Assembly: GCA_029013165.1 (NCBI GenBank)
Contig: JAQXMV010000081.1
Coordinates: forward strand, 1-24,699
Direction: 5' to 3'
DNA from: Oscillospiraceae bacterium
GTDB taxonomy: Bacteria; Bacillota; Clostridia; Oscillospirales; Acutalibacteraceae
DNA length: 24,699 nucleotides
Shown in pieces: positions 7,447-16,017 of the stretch. The notes under the pieces are model-generated. The model searched no databases and was not told the origin of the DNA. It saw only the letters and a list, made by a program, of their open reading frames with translations. Position 1 is the stretch's first letter. The number at the start of each line of letters is the position of its first letter. The position numbers and the translations under genes are program-made.

Positions 7447-8214
7447 ATGGACGAAAGATACCTGGAGAAAGTCCTGTCTCTGGCCCTGGATCTCGGCAAA
7501 AGCATGGTCAAATGCGGAGCAGAGATCAACCGGGTCGAGGAGACAGTGCTGAGAATTGCCTATGCCTATAAAATCGAAAAGACCGAGGTTTTTTCGATTG
7601 TTTCCATGATACAGGCCACGGTGATCGACTCCGAAAACCACACCCACACCCAGATGAGAAGAATCTATTCCTACAGCACGAATTTCGGCAGGCTGGAGAA
7701 GCTCAACGCTCTCTCGAGAAAGATCTGCGCCGAAACGCCCGATCTGGATCTTGCACGGGAAGAGCTGGAGAAAATATGCCGCGACGGCAAAAAGTTTGAC
7801 GGAAAGGTCTGCCTCGGCTATATGCTGGCCGCCGCTGCCTTTACCTTTTTCTTCGGCGGAAATCTTTGGGATTCGGCCGCCGCCGCACCGATTGCTGCGG
7901 TGATTTACCTGATGCAGACCTACATCAAGGCAAGCGGCATGAGCCGCCTTTTATTCACGGCGCTGACCTCGGCGGTTTCCGGCTCTCTGGCCATGCTCTT
8001 CGTTCACATCGGTTTCGGCTCTCATGCCGATATGATCATGATTGGAGATATCATGCTGCTGATACCGGGTCTGATGCTCATCAACTCCGTGCGGGAAATG
8101 CTCTGCGGCGACCTGATGAGCGGACTGCTGCGGCTGCTGGAATCTGTCATTCTCGCCATGTCCATCGCCTGCGGCTATGCGATTCCCATTGTGGCGTCAG
8201 GAATATTCGGTTAA
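7447..8214 (+). CDS. Threonine/serine exporter family, large ThrE subunit (DUF1212)
   Basis: Protein of 255 residues. A soluble N-terminal part contains the family signature CGAEINRVEETV near residue 23 and the SIVSMIQATV strand. About five membrane helices follow, with the very typical GDIMLLIPGLMLINSVREML and GDLMSGLLRLLES segments. Bacillota usually split ThrE into this part and a small partner, which is what is seen here. The likely role is export of threonine, serine or related small metabolites. The ATG at 7447 has GGGAGAG upstream. An in-frame upstream start at 7351 is excluded because the promoter lies there. The partner gene begins 13 bp downstream. Confidence 0.88.
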   Translation: MDERYLEKVLSLALDLGKSMVKCGAEINRVEETVLRIAYAYKIEKTEVFSIVSMIQATVIDSENHTHTQMRRIYSYSTNFGRLEKLNALSRKICAETPDLDLAREELEKICRDGKKFDGKVCLGYMLAAAAFTFFFGGNLWDSAAAAPIAAVIYLMQTYIKASGMSRLLFTALTSAVSGSLAMLFVHIGFGSHADMIMIGDIMLLIPGLMLINSVREMLCGDLMSGLLRLLESVILAMSIACGYAIPIVASGIFG

Positions 8215-8227
8215 GGAGGGAAAGGAA

Positions 8228-8689
8228 ATGGATTTGAAACAGGCTTTGATCATCATTATTTCCGGTATGCTGGGAACTGTCGGCTTTTCCGTCCTCTTTC
8301 GTTCCGATAAGCACAGGATCATCTGCAACGCTGTCGGCGGTGCGCTGACCTGTGTTGTCTATGTGATTTGCTGTCGGTATTTCGATCACCTTTTTGCCCA
8401 GAACTTTTTCCCTGCGGTTTTTGCAACGGCTTATGCGGAGATTATGGCAAGAATCATGCAGGCGCCGGCCACCCCCATTCTGGCCTGCTCCATTATTCCG
8501 CTGGTTCCCGGCGGAAAGCTCTATTACACCACCTATTATTTCGTCATGAGCCAAATGGACAGTTTTGACGCCAGCCTTTCCGACACGCTGAAGATTTCGG
8601 CAGGTCTTGCCGTGGGAATCATCTGTATTTCCGTGGTGGTTCATGAAATCACACGACACAAATTTAAGCAGATACTTGATGTGGAATAA
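8228..8689 (+). CDS. Threonine/serine exporter family, small ThrE subunit (DUF3815)
   Basis: Membrane protein of 153 residues with about four helices. It corresponds to the C-terminal half of full-length ThrE. The segments AEIMARIMQAPATPILACSI and IPLVPGGKLYYT are characteristic. It follows the large subunit by 13 bp, and AAGGAGGGAAAGGA precedes the ATG at 8228. The two are expected to form one exporter in the cytoplasmic membrane. The real substrate in this organism is unknown. Confidence 0.88.
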   Translation: MDLKQALIIIISGMLGTVGFSVLFRSDKHRIICNAVGGALTCVVYVICCRYFDHLFAQNFFPAVFATAYAEIMARIMQAPATPILACSIIPLVPGGKLYYTTYYFVMSQMDSFDASLSDTLKISAGLAVGIICISVVVHEITRHKFKQILDVE

Positions 8690-8712
8690 AAGAACAAAGG
8701 AGAAAAGAAAAA

Positions 8713-9285
8713 ATGACCAGACAGGAAAATCTGAATGCACTGAAAAAATATAACAAGGAGCCTTTTCACATTCTGCACGCGCTGACGGTGGAGGGTGTGA
8801 TGCGGTGGTTTGCCGATGAACTGGGCTACGGCGATGAGGCAGACTATTGGGCAAGTGTGGGACTGCTCCACGACATTGACTTTGAGCTCTATCCCGAGCA
8901 GCACTGCCAAAAGGCTGTGGAGCTGCTGAAAAACGAGGGTTACGGCGACGAGCTGATTCATGCCGTCTGCTCCCACGGTTACGGAATCTGCAGTGACGAG
9001 GAGCCGACTCATGAAATGGAAAAGGTGCTTTTCGCCTGCGATGAGCTGACAGGTCTCATCGGCGCGGCGGCTCGCATGAGGCCCTCTAAAAGCGTCATGG
9101 ATATGGAGGTTTCCAGCTTGAAAAAGAAATTCAAGGACAAGCGTTTTGCCGCCGGTTGCTCCCGTGAGGTGATTCTGCGCGGCGCCGAGATGCTCGGCTG
9201 GACGCCGGAGGAGCTTTTTGAAAAGACGATTTTGGCCATGCGTTCCTGTGAAAGTGAGATCAATCAGGAGATGGCAAGCATTTGA
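8713..9285 (+). CDS. HD-domain phosphohydrolase-like protein
   Basis: Cytosolic protein of 190 residues. The HD-superfamily metal ligands are visible: His22 (ILHALTVE), His53-Asp54 (LLHDIDFE), His88 (CSHGYG) and Asp110 (DELTGL). Proteins of this small HD type are common and mostly uncharacterised; nucleotide or phosphate-ester hydrolysis is the usual assumption. AAAGGAG precedes the ATG. It lies 23 bp after the ThrE small subunit and 16 bp before the GH3 gene, so it is likely in the same transcript, though no functional link to either is evident. Confidence 0.85.
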   Translation: MTRQENLNALKKYNKEPFHILHALTVEGVMRWFADELGYGDEADYWASVGLLHDIDFELYPEQHCQKAVELLKNEGYGDELIHAVCSHGYGICSDEEPTHEMEKVLFACDELTGLIGAAARMRPSKSVMDMEVSSLKKKFKDKRFAAGCSREVILRGAEMLGWTPEELFEKTILAMRSCESEINQEMASI

Positions 9286-9301
9286 AGAAAGGTGAGAAAA
9301 T

Positions 9302-11737
9302 ATGAAAGCAAAAGAAAAAATCATGAAGGTGGCCGGGAAAATTTTTGATCGGCTCAATTCTCTCTCCCAGACGGAGACAGGACGCACCAAGGCCGAGAAA
9401 ACCGTCACCCAGGGTATGCCGGAGTTTCTGCGCGCCGTGGCCGCGGACGGAGCTGTTCTACTGAAAAACGACGGAACGCTGCCGCTGAAAAGAGGTAGCC
9501 GGGTTTCGGTTTTCGGCAGGGTACAGATAGATTGGTTCTTCACGGGCTACGGTTCCGGCGGCGATGTCAATAAGCCCTACAGCGTCAACCTCGTTGAGGG
9601 CATCAGAAACTGTAGGGATCTCAGCCTGAATGAGGATCTGGCGAAGATCTATGGCGACTGGTGCGAGTCCCATCCCGTGGAACACGGTATATGGGGACAC
9701 TGGCCGCGCTGTTACCCGGAAATGCCCCTGGACAGACAAATTGTCAGTCAGATGGCCGGGCAATCCGATGTGGCCGTGGCGGTGATCGGTCGCTCCAGCG
9801 GTGAGGACAGAGAAAACACCCTGGAAAAGGGCAGTTATTACATAACCGACGAAGAACTGGCCATGCTCGACACGGTCACGGCGGCTTTCCCGAAAACGGT
9901 GCTGCTGCTGAATATCGGCGCGGTGATTGATCTTTCCTGGCTGGTGCGCTACGGGGACAAGATCGGCGCCGTGATGATCCTGTGGCAGGGCGGTATGGAA
10001 AGCGGCAACGCCGCCGCTGATCTGCTCAGCGGCGCCGTTTCCCCCTCGGGTAAGCTGACGGATACCATTGTGAAAAAATATGACAGCTATCCCTGCGCCG
10101 CGGATTTCGGCGGCAAGGATTTCAACAACTACACCGAGGATATTTATGTGGGCTACCGGTATTTTGAGACCTTTGACCGGGACGCCGTGCTGTATCCTTT
10201 TGGCTACGGCCTGAGCTACAGCGACTTTTCCGCCGAGCTTCTCAGCGCGGAAAAGTCTGAGGAGGGCTTCGTTTTCCGGTGCCGTGTGACCAATACCGGC
10301 GGAAAATACTGCGGAAAATATGCTCCTCAGCTCTATGTGGAAAAGCCCTGCGGTCTTTTGGGCGCGCCGCGCCGGGAACTGGTGGCTTTCGGGAAAACAG
10401 GTCTGCTGGCGCCCGGACAGAGTCAGGAACTGACGCTGAGTCTTTCTCTGCGAGAGCTTGCCTGCTATGATGACAGCGGCGTCACCGGACACAAATCCGC
10501 TTATGTTCTGCAGCCGGGAGAATACCGTTTCGCATTGGGCGACAATGTCCGCGACGCGAAGACTGTCTGGAGCTGGACCAATGAAGAGCTCCTTTGTCTG
10601 CAACAGCTTCGCTCTGCCGGTGCTCCGCGGCAGGATTTGTCTGTTCTTGCGGCGGAAAAAGACGGGGATAATTATGTTCGTTCCCGGAGAACTGCACCGA
10701 AAAGAGACTATAATCTTCGTGATATCATTCTGGAAAATCTGCCGCCGGAGCTGCCGATGACCGGCGACAGAGGATATCAGCTCTGCGATGTGAAAGAGGG
10801 CAAAGTCACCATGGAGGACTTCGTTTCTCAGCTGAGCCTCGAGGAACTGGAAGCCATCAGCCGCGGTGACTACACCATGGACAGCCCGCTGGGCGCCAAG
10901 GGAAATGCCGGTTGTTTCGGCGGTGTGCTGCCGTCGCTCCGGGCAAAGGGCGTGCCTGCCGTCACCACGACGGACGGCCCCTCGGGCATCCGGTTGGCCG
11001 CCTGCTGTTCCCTCATGCCCATCGGCACGCTGCTTGCCTGCACCTTTGACACGGAGCTTGTGGAAAGGCTGATGAAAAGAGAGGGCGAAGAAATGGCCGC
11101 CAAGGGCAGTGATGTCCTCCTGGCACCCGGCATGAATATTCACCGTTCCCCTCTGTGCGGAAGAAACTTTGAATATTTCTCCGAAGATCCTCTCCTCAGC
11201 GGCAGGATCGCCGCGGCCTATGTCCGCGGCATTCAGGCTTCGGGTCGTTCTGCCTGCCCGAAGCACTTCGCCTGCAACAATCAGGAATATAACCGTATCC
11301 ATAACGATTCACGGCTGTCGGAGCGCGCTCTGAGAGAGATTTATCTCAGAGGCTTCGAGATCTGCGTTCGGGAGGCCAAGCCGAAAAACATCATGACCTC
11401 CTATAACCTCATTAACGGCGTGTGGGGACACTATAACTATGAGCTGTGTACCATGATTCTCCGGGAGGAGTGGGGCTATGAGGGCAATGTCATGACCGAC
11501 TGGTGGATGAGAAAATCCAAAAGTCAGGAATTTCCTGCCATCCGGGATCAGGCCTACCGCGTCAGGGCACAGGTCGATGTCTTCATGCCCGGCGCCAAGC
11601 GCATGATCCGAAAGAAAAAGCCTGACGGAACGCTTCTGGAGACCTTGAATCAAAAAGACGGTATCACCCTCGGCGAGCTGCAAAGGGGCGCCATGAATGT
11701 GCTGCGCTTCGTGATGAATTCCTCGGCGATGAAGTGA
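9302..11737 (+). CDS. GH3 beta-glucosidase with permuted domain order
   Basis: Glycoside hydrolase family 3 enzyme of 811 residues with the domains in reversed order. The alpha/beta sandwich (normally C-terminal) comes first at about 40-260 and includes GRSSGEDREN with candidate acid/base Glu168. An FnIII-like domain (about 280-420) follows, starting with DIYVGYRYFE and YPFGYGLSY. The TIM-barrel domain comes last (about 500-800) with TTDGPSGIR, KHFACNNQE (Lys654-His655) and the nucleophile Asp733 in MTDWW. This permuted arrangement is known from Ruminococcus and Butyrivibrio beta-glucosidases. No signal peptide is seen, so it probably acts in the cytoplasm on imported beta-glucosides or oligosaccharides. 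AAAGGTG precedes the ATG. Exact sugar specificity cannot be read. Confidence 0.93.
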   Translation: MKAKEKIMKVAGKIFDRLNSLSQTETGRTKAEKTVTQGMPEFLRAVAADGAVLLKNDGTLPLKRGSRVSVFGRVQIDWFFTGYGSGGDVNKPYSVNLVEGIRNCRDLSLNEDLAKIYGDWCESHPVEHGIWGHWPRCYPEMPLDRQIVSQMAGQSDVAVAVIGRSSGEDRENTLEKGSYYITDEELAMLDTVTAAFPKTVLLLNIGAVIDLSWLVRYGDKIGAVMILWQGGMESGNAAADLLSGAVSPSGKLTDTIVKKYDSYPCAADFGGKDFNNYTEDIYVGYRYFETFDRDAVLYPFGYGLSYSDFSAELLSAEKSEEGFVFRCRVTNTGGKYCGKYAPQLYVEKPCGLLGAPRRELVAFGKTGLLAPGQSQELTLSLSLRELACYDDSGVTGHKSAYVLQPGEYRFALGDNVRDAKTVWSWTNEELLCLQQLRSAGAPRQDLSVLAAEKDGDNYVRSRRTAPKRDYNLRDIILENLPPELPMTGDRGYQLCDVKEGKVTMEDFVSQLSLEELEAISRGDYTMDSPLGAKGNAGCFGGVLPSLRAKGVPAVTTTDGPSGIRLAACCSLMPIGTLLACTFDTELVERLMKREGEEMAAKGSDVLLAPGMNIHRSPLCGRNFEYFSEDPLLSGRIAAAYVRGIQASGRSACPKHFACNNQEYNRIHNDSRLSERALREIYLRGFEICVREAKPKNIMTSYNLINGVWGHYNYELCTMILREEWGYEGNVMTDWWMRKSKSQEFPAIRDQAYRVRAQVDVFMPGAKRMIRKKKPDGTLLETLNQKDGITLGELQRGAMNVLRFVMNSSAMK

Positions 11738-11763
11738 TTTTCGCCACACCTTTGCGGAAAATG

Positions 11764-11792
11764 TTGACTTTTTTGTGAGAATATGCTATTAT
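11764..11792 (+). promoter_or_regulatory. Promoter of the secreted hydrolase gene
   Basis: TTGACT (11764-11769), 17-bp spacer, TATTAT (11787-11792) with an extended TGC just before it. It starts 27 bp after the GH3 stop, so the hydrolase has its own transcript. Confidence 0.83.
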
Positions 11793-11825
11793 ATAAGGAC
11801 AGTAAATATAAAGGAGAGTATAAAC

Positions 11826-13487
11826 ATGAAAAAAGTGATCTCATTTCTTCTTGTTGCTATTATGGCAATAACAATTGTCACACCCCCCCCCGCGTTTGCG
11901 GCTGACGATATTGATTTTAATACCTATCGGTCACAAGTTCCGATAATCAATATTTACGGCGACGGTGAGCCGATCTATAACGCTGAGGGAGAGAAAATCT
12001 TCCACTTTTCCGAGATGTTTTCTATGCTCACCGACCGCGAAGAGGGCAACACTAAGGAGGCACTCATTGATGTGCTTTCCAAGTTCCTCATTCAGGGCAT
12101 TGCCTTTGACAACTGGGATCCCTACTATGAGGCACTGGAAAAGGAAATCGGCGACCTTTTCGCCGAGTGCCGCCTGGATAACAACGGCGAAAAGCATGAC
12201 GGCTCCGATGTATCTCAGGAAAGAAGAAAACTCATGGCTGAGGCTGTGAAAAAGGACTATAAACAGATCTATGGTTACTATCCCTGCTATCAGTATAATT
12301 TCTGGTATGACTGGCGACTGGATCCCATGGCAACTGCTGATGAGTTCAACGCTTATATTCAGGCTATCAAGGAAACCACCGGCGCCGAAAAGGTTGCCAT
12401 TTATTCCAAGTGCCTGGGCACCTCGGTGGTCATGGCCTATATTGCCAAATACGGCCTTGACGATATTCACGGTATCAGCATAGATTCCAGCGTTTCCAAC
12501 GGTGCCGAGATTCTCAGCGAGCCCATCAGCGGCAAATTCACCATCGACGGTAACGCCATTAATCGCTTTATGATGGATATGGACAGCCTTGAAATGGCGA
12601 GCATTGATTCTTTCATCAATGACAGCATTGATCTTGCCGTCAAAAGCGGTGCTCTTGACGCCATTGTCGGTGTGGTGAAGGAGGAACTCTATGCCAAGGT
12701 GCTTCAGGGCGTGACCTCAGCTCTTGCCCTTTCCACTTTCTACACATGGCCCAACTATTGGTCCTGTGTTGCCTCAGAGGATTATGAGCAGGCCAAGGCT
12801 CTTGTTTTCGGTGATGAGGGCAGTGCCAAGCGTACGGAATATGCCGGTCTGATTGCGAAGCTGGACAATTATGACGAGCAGGTTCGTCAGCGCTCCGATG
12901 AGCTCATGAGAAGCATCAAGGAGCAGGGCGCGAATATCGTTATTCTTTCCAAGTACGGTTATCAGCTTGTTCCCATCTGTCAGTCGAGAAATGAGGTGGC
13001 CGACCAGTTCGTCACCGTCAAGAGATCCTCTTACGGCGCCACCACGGGTACGGTTTATCAGACTCTTTCCAAGGAATACATCGCAGCCGCCAAGGCCGAG
13101 GGCAGAGAGAAGTATATTTCTCCCGATAAGCTCATTGACGCCTCCACCTGTATGTATCCCGATTATACATGGTTCCTCAAGGGCGCTTCCCATTCGTCAT
13201 ATTCGGTTTTCCAGGATCGACTGCTCTATCTCGGCGCTACAGCACCGAGGCAGGTCACCATTGATGACTTTGATTGGACGCAGTTTGTTGTCTATGATAT
13301 AAAGGGTGATCTTTATGATGTGAATTCATTCTCCCCTATGACCGAGGACAACTGCCACACCGAGGCATGGGACGCCAATGAGAATCTGGACAAGGTGGAA
13401 AATAAATATGAAAGACTCTTTGTTTTCCTCTATTCTCTGATTTCATGGCTGATCAGCCTGTTTCAGAAGATAGGTTCTGCACAATAA
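11826..13487 (+). CDS. Secreted alpha/beta-hydrolase, LCAT/lipase-like, with Cys at nucleophile position
   Basis: Exported protein of 553 residues. The signal peptide ends PPPAFA with cleavage after residue 25 likely. The block FWYDWRLDPMATADEF (about 159-174) and the following TGAEKVAIYSKCLGTSVVMAYIAKYG region match lecithin:cholesterol acyltransferase-type lipases. In those, the elbow reads GHSMGG or AHSLGG; here it reads SKCLG, placing Cys196 where Ser is expected. GASHSSY near residue 455 could hold the catalytic His. A hydrophobic C-terminal helix (about 533-548) may hold the protein at the membrane. AAGGAGAG lies 7 nt before the ATG at 11826. A C9 tract (11883-11891) encodes the three prolines of the signal peptide. 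Substrate and activity are unknown. Confidence 0.75.
   Translation: MKKVISFLLVAIMAITIVTPPPAFAADDIDFNTYRSQVPIINIYGDGEPIYNAEGEKIFHFSEMFSMLTDREEGNTKEALIDVLSKFLIQGIAFDNWDPYYEALEKEIGDLFAECRLDNNGEKHDGSDVSQERRKLMAEAVKKDYKQIYGYYPCYQYNFWYDWRLDPMATADEFNAYIQAIKETTGAEKVAIYSKCLGTSVVMAYIAKYGLDDIHGISIDSSVSNGAEILSEPISGKFTIDGNAINRFMMDMDSLEMASIDSFINDSIDLAVKSGALDAIVGVVKEELYAKVLQGVTSALALSTFYTWPNYWSCVASEDYEQAKALVFGDEGSAKRTEYAGLIAKLDNYDEQVRQRSDELMRSIKEQGANIVILSKYGYQLVPICQSRNEVADQFVTVKRSSYGATTGTVYQTLSKEYIAAAKAEGREKYISPDKLIDASTCMYPDYTWFLKGASHSSYSVFQDRLLYLGATAPRQVTIDDFDWTQFVVYDIKGDLYDVNSFSPMTEDNCHTEAWDANENLDKVENKYERLFVFLYSLISWLISLFQKIGSAQ
11883..11891 (+). repeat. C9 homopolymer in the signal-peptide codons
   Basis: Nine consecutive C bases encode Pro20-Pro22 of the secreted hydrolase. 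In this assembly the frame is intact. Tracts of this length can slip during replication and switch a surface protein off and on; whether this one does is untested. Confidence 0.75.
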
Positions 13488-13500
13488 AAATGGATATTCT

Positions 13501-13527
13501 CCCGGGTGATTCTGCCGAACACCCGGG
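13501..13527 (+). terminator. Hairpin terminator after the hydrolase gene
   Basis: CCCGGGTG (13501-13508) pairs with CACCCGGG (13520-13527) around an 11-nt loop, 13 nt after the stop. The following ATCTTTCTGT is only partly T-rich, so termination may be incomplete. Confidence 0.72.
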
Positions 13528-13626
13528 ATCTTTCTGTGTTGCGCAGGAGCGTGACCGATTCTGTCAAAAAAATCGATGAGGCATCATGAAAAGCGACATT
13601 TATTGAAATCTTTTCAGTCATAAGTC

Positions 13627-13655
13627 TTGCATTTGCTTCGGATAATTGTTACAAT
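13627..13655 (+). promoter_or_regulatory. Promoter of the TetR-sugar kinase operon with small palindrome
   Basis: TTGCAT (13627-13632), 17-bp spacer, TACAAT (13650-13655). ATTGT-T-ACAAT (13645-13655) is a short palindrome overlapping the -10, and TGAAAAG/CTTTTCA (13587-13593 and 13610-13616) is an inverted repeat just upstream. Either could be the TetR-family operator; this is inference. Confidence 0.65.
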
Positions 13656-13687
13656 ATAGATTAGATTATTTGTTAGGAGCTGACTAT

Positions 13688-14350
13688 ATGAGTCAGGGTA
13701 CTGTTCATTATAAGCCCACCTTTATGAATATTCCCGAAGAAAAGCGCCAGAAGATTCTCTCTGTAGCCGTCACGGAATTTGCCAATCACGGCTTCGAGAA
13801 TGCAAATATTAATACCATTGCCAAAAAGGCCGGCGTCAGTGTCGGATCCCTTTATAAATATTTCGATAATAAGACCGATCTTTTTCTCACCAGTGTCAAT
13901 TTCGGTATCGCCAGCCTGGAAATGATCCTTGATTCCGTCGTTAATTCTGACGACGATGTCATGGGCAAGCTGGAAAGGCTGATCCGGATCGCCATCGAAT
14001 TTTCCAGAACCAACAGCGAACTGATCAAGCTCTATAATGAATTCACCGGTGAGGGAAATGCGGAGCTGGCAAAGAAAATCGCAGGGGACATGGAGAGCAT
14101 CACCTCCAATGCCTACAAAAAGGCGATCATCGAGGGTCAGGTGGCCGGAGAGATCCGCACGGATATTGATCCGGGCATGGCGGCTTTCCTGGTGGACAGC
14201 CTGCTGATGAACATTCAGTTTTCCTATGCCTGTGATTATTACTGCGAAAGATATCGCATTTATGCCGGGGAGGATATCTTCCTCAAGGACGAATTTGCCA
14301 TAGAAAACATACTGCGCTTTATCAAAGCCGCACTGAAAATGGAGAAATAA
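13688..14350 (+). CDS. TetR/AcrR-family transcriptional regulator
   Basis: Regulator of 220 residues. The N-terminal helix-turn-helix domain reads EKRQKILSVAVTEFANHGFE and continues through INTIAKKAGVSVGSLYKYFDNK (about residues 18-63), the standard TetR pattern. The C-terminal part is the variable ligand-binding domain. The ATG at 13688 has AGGAG 8 nt upstream. An upstream in-frame start at 13646 is rejected because it lies at the promoter. The FGGY kinase begins 24 bp after its stop, so this regulator probably controls its own operon in response to a ligand I cannot identify. Confidence 0.93.
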   Translation: MSQGTVHYKPTFMNIPEEKRQKILSVAVTEFANHGFENANINTIAKKAGVSVGSLYKYFDNKTDLFLTSVNFGIASLEMILDSVVNSDDDVMGKLERLIRIAIEFSRTNSELIKLYNEFTGEGNAELAKKIAGDMESITSNAYKKAIIEGQVAGEIRTDIDPGMAAFLVDSLLMNIQFSYACDYYCERYRIYAGEDIFLKDEFAIENILRFIKAALKMEK

Positions 14351-14374
14351 AAAATCCTGAAAGGATGTTAATTT

Positions 14375-15961
14375 ATGAAATACGCACTCGCCTATGACAT
14401 CGGTACAACAGGCGTCAAAACCTGTCTGTTTGAAATTGACGAAACCATTCGCCTCATCGCTGACGCGATCGAGGGCTATGAGCTTTATGTGCTGCCTGAC
14501 GGCGGCGCGGAGCAGGACCCTGACGAATGGTGGTCAGCCATGTGCAAGACCACAAAGGAGCTGCTGGAAAAATCCGGAATTGCACCGGAAAAAATCGACG
14601 GCATATCTTTCTGCTCCCAGATGCAGGGTCTGGTTCTCGTTGACAAAGAGGGACTTCCCGTCAGACGCGCCATGAGTTACATGGATCAGAGAGCCAGAAA
14701 AGAGCTCAAGGAGCTCATGGCCTTCGGCCCTCAGATCGCCGGTGCTAACATCGGAAAGCTCCTGGTTTGTCTGCAAAAGACCGGTGCTGTAGCTGCCAGT
14801 GTCAAAGACCCGGTGTATAAGTATAACTGGGTCAGAAACAACGAGCCGGAGGTTTTTGCCAAAACCCATAAGTGGCTCGATGTCAAGGAAGCCCTTATCG
14901 CCAGAATGACAGGGGAATTCATCATGACAGAGGATTCTGCCTTTGCCACACTGCTTTATGATATCCATAAGAAAGCCTGGAGCCCTGAGGTCTGCAAGCT
15001 GCTTCATGTCAACACCGATCATCTGGCCAGGATCATCAAGTGCACCGACAAGGTCGGCGGTCTGACCGCCAAGGCGGCAGCTGAGCTGGGTCTCAAGGAG
15101 GGCACCATGGTCTTCGGCGGCGGCGGAGACGCCTCTCTCATCGGCGTGGGAGCCGGTTCCGTCAAGCTCCATGATACCCATGTTTATATGGGCACCTCCG
15201 GTTGGGTATCCACCGTTGTGGACAAGAGCATGGTCGACACCTCGGCCATGATCGCCGCCATCGTCGGCGCTCATCCCAAGTATTATAACTACTTCGCCGA
15301 GCTGGAAACCGCCGGCAAATGTCTGGAATGGGTCAAAAATCATCTTGCCCTTGATGAGATTGGTATTTACCTGAAAAAAACCCATGTGGCCGAGGATATG
15401 GAAAGCGAATACACCAACCTTTATCAGTATCTTTCCTCGGTTATCGAGCAGGTTCCTGCCGGCAGCAACGGCGTGCTCTTCACTCCGTGGCTTCACGGCA
15501 ACCGCTGTCCCTTTGAGGATCCCAATTCCAGAGGCGTATTCTTTAATCTCAGCATCGAAACCGGCAAATCCGAGATGATCCGTGCCGTTGTCGAGGGTGT
15601 GTGCCTGCACATGAGATGGCTGCTGGAAACCCATGAAAAGAAAACCGAGACATCGGAGGTTATCCGTTTTGTCGGCGGCGGCGCGCTGAATGATTCCACC
15701 AGTCAGATTCTGGCAGACTGTCTGGGCAGAAAGGTCGAGACCGTGGCCAGTCCGCAGAATGTCGGCTCCGTCGGTGCCGCTGTGGTGATCGCTGTTGGTC
15801 TTGGTATTATCGACAGCATTGATGACGCAGGCAAGCTGGTTACCGCCGAAAAGAGCTTTACGCCTAATGCCGCAAACAAGGCGGTCTATGACAAGAACTT
15901 TGAGGCCTATAAGCAGATGTATGCTTCCAACAAGAAGATTTTTAAAATGCTCAACGGCTGA
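14375..15961 (+). CDS. FGGY-family carbohydrate kinase, xylulokinase-like
   Basis: ATP-dependent sugar kinase of 528 residues, full length for the family. The N-terminal phosphate loop is DIGTTGVKTCLF (Asp8). The substrate region reads CSQMQGLVLVD then MSYMDQRA, where xylulokinases usually have WND[QT]R. The catalytic Asp lies in FGGGGDASLIGVGAG (about residues 246-260). The C-terminal ATP-binding part has GGGALNDSTSQILADCLG. This pattern is closest to xylulokinase (XylB), but the changed substrate motif leaves other ketoses or polyols open. AAAGGATG precedes the ATG. It follows the TetR gene and ends at a strong terminator; no isomerase gene is adjacent. Confidence 0.88.
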   Translation: MKYALAYDIGTTGVKTCLFEIDETIRLIADAIEGYELYVLPDGGAEQDPDEWWSAMCKTTKELLEKSGIAPEKIDGISFCSQMQGLVLVDKEGLPVRRAMSYMDQRARKELKELMAFGPQIAGANIGKLLVCLQKTGAVAASVKDPVYKYNWVRNNEPEVFAKTHKWLDVKEALIARMTGEFIMTEDSAFATLLYDIHKKAWSPEVCKLLHVNTDHLARIIKCTDKVGGLTAKAAAELGLKEGTMVFGGGGDASLIGVGAGSVKLHDTHVYMGTSGWVSTVVDKSMVDTSAMIAAIVGAHPKYYNYFAELETAGKCLEWVKNHLALDEIGIYLKKTHVAEDMESEYTNLYQYLSSVIEQVPAGSNGVLFTPWLHGNRCPFEDPNSRGVFFNLSIETGKSEMIRAVVEGVCLHMRWLLETHEKKTETSEVIRFVGGGALNDSTSQILADCLGRKVETVASPQNVGSVGAAVVIAVGLGIIDSIDDAGKLVTAEKSFTPNAANKAVYDKNFEAYKQMYASNKKIFKMLNG

Positions 15962-15976
15962 AAAACTACATAATAA

Positions 15977-16017
15977 TGCCGCAGACGGGAGGTCTTCCTG
16001 CCTGCGGCAATTTTTTA
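15977..16017 (+). terminator. Intrinsic terminator after the FGGY kinase
   Basis: TGCCGCAG (15977-15984) pairs with CTGCGGCA (16002-16009), with a partly paired G/C-rich interior, followed by ATTTTTTATT. It overlaps the stop codon of the convergent metallophosphoesterase gene. Confidence 0.85.

Noticed and set aside
9458..11302. Long open frame (614 codons) on the strand opposite the GH3 gene
   Set aside because: It is the mirror of a high-GC coding sequence with clear GH3 motifs. It has no recognisable domain and no ribosome binding site of note.
14534..15634. 366-codon frame opposite the FGGY kinase
   Set aside because: Shadow of a conserved kinase reading frame, with no recognisable motif.
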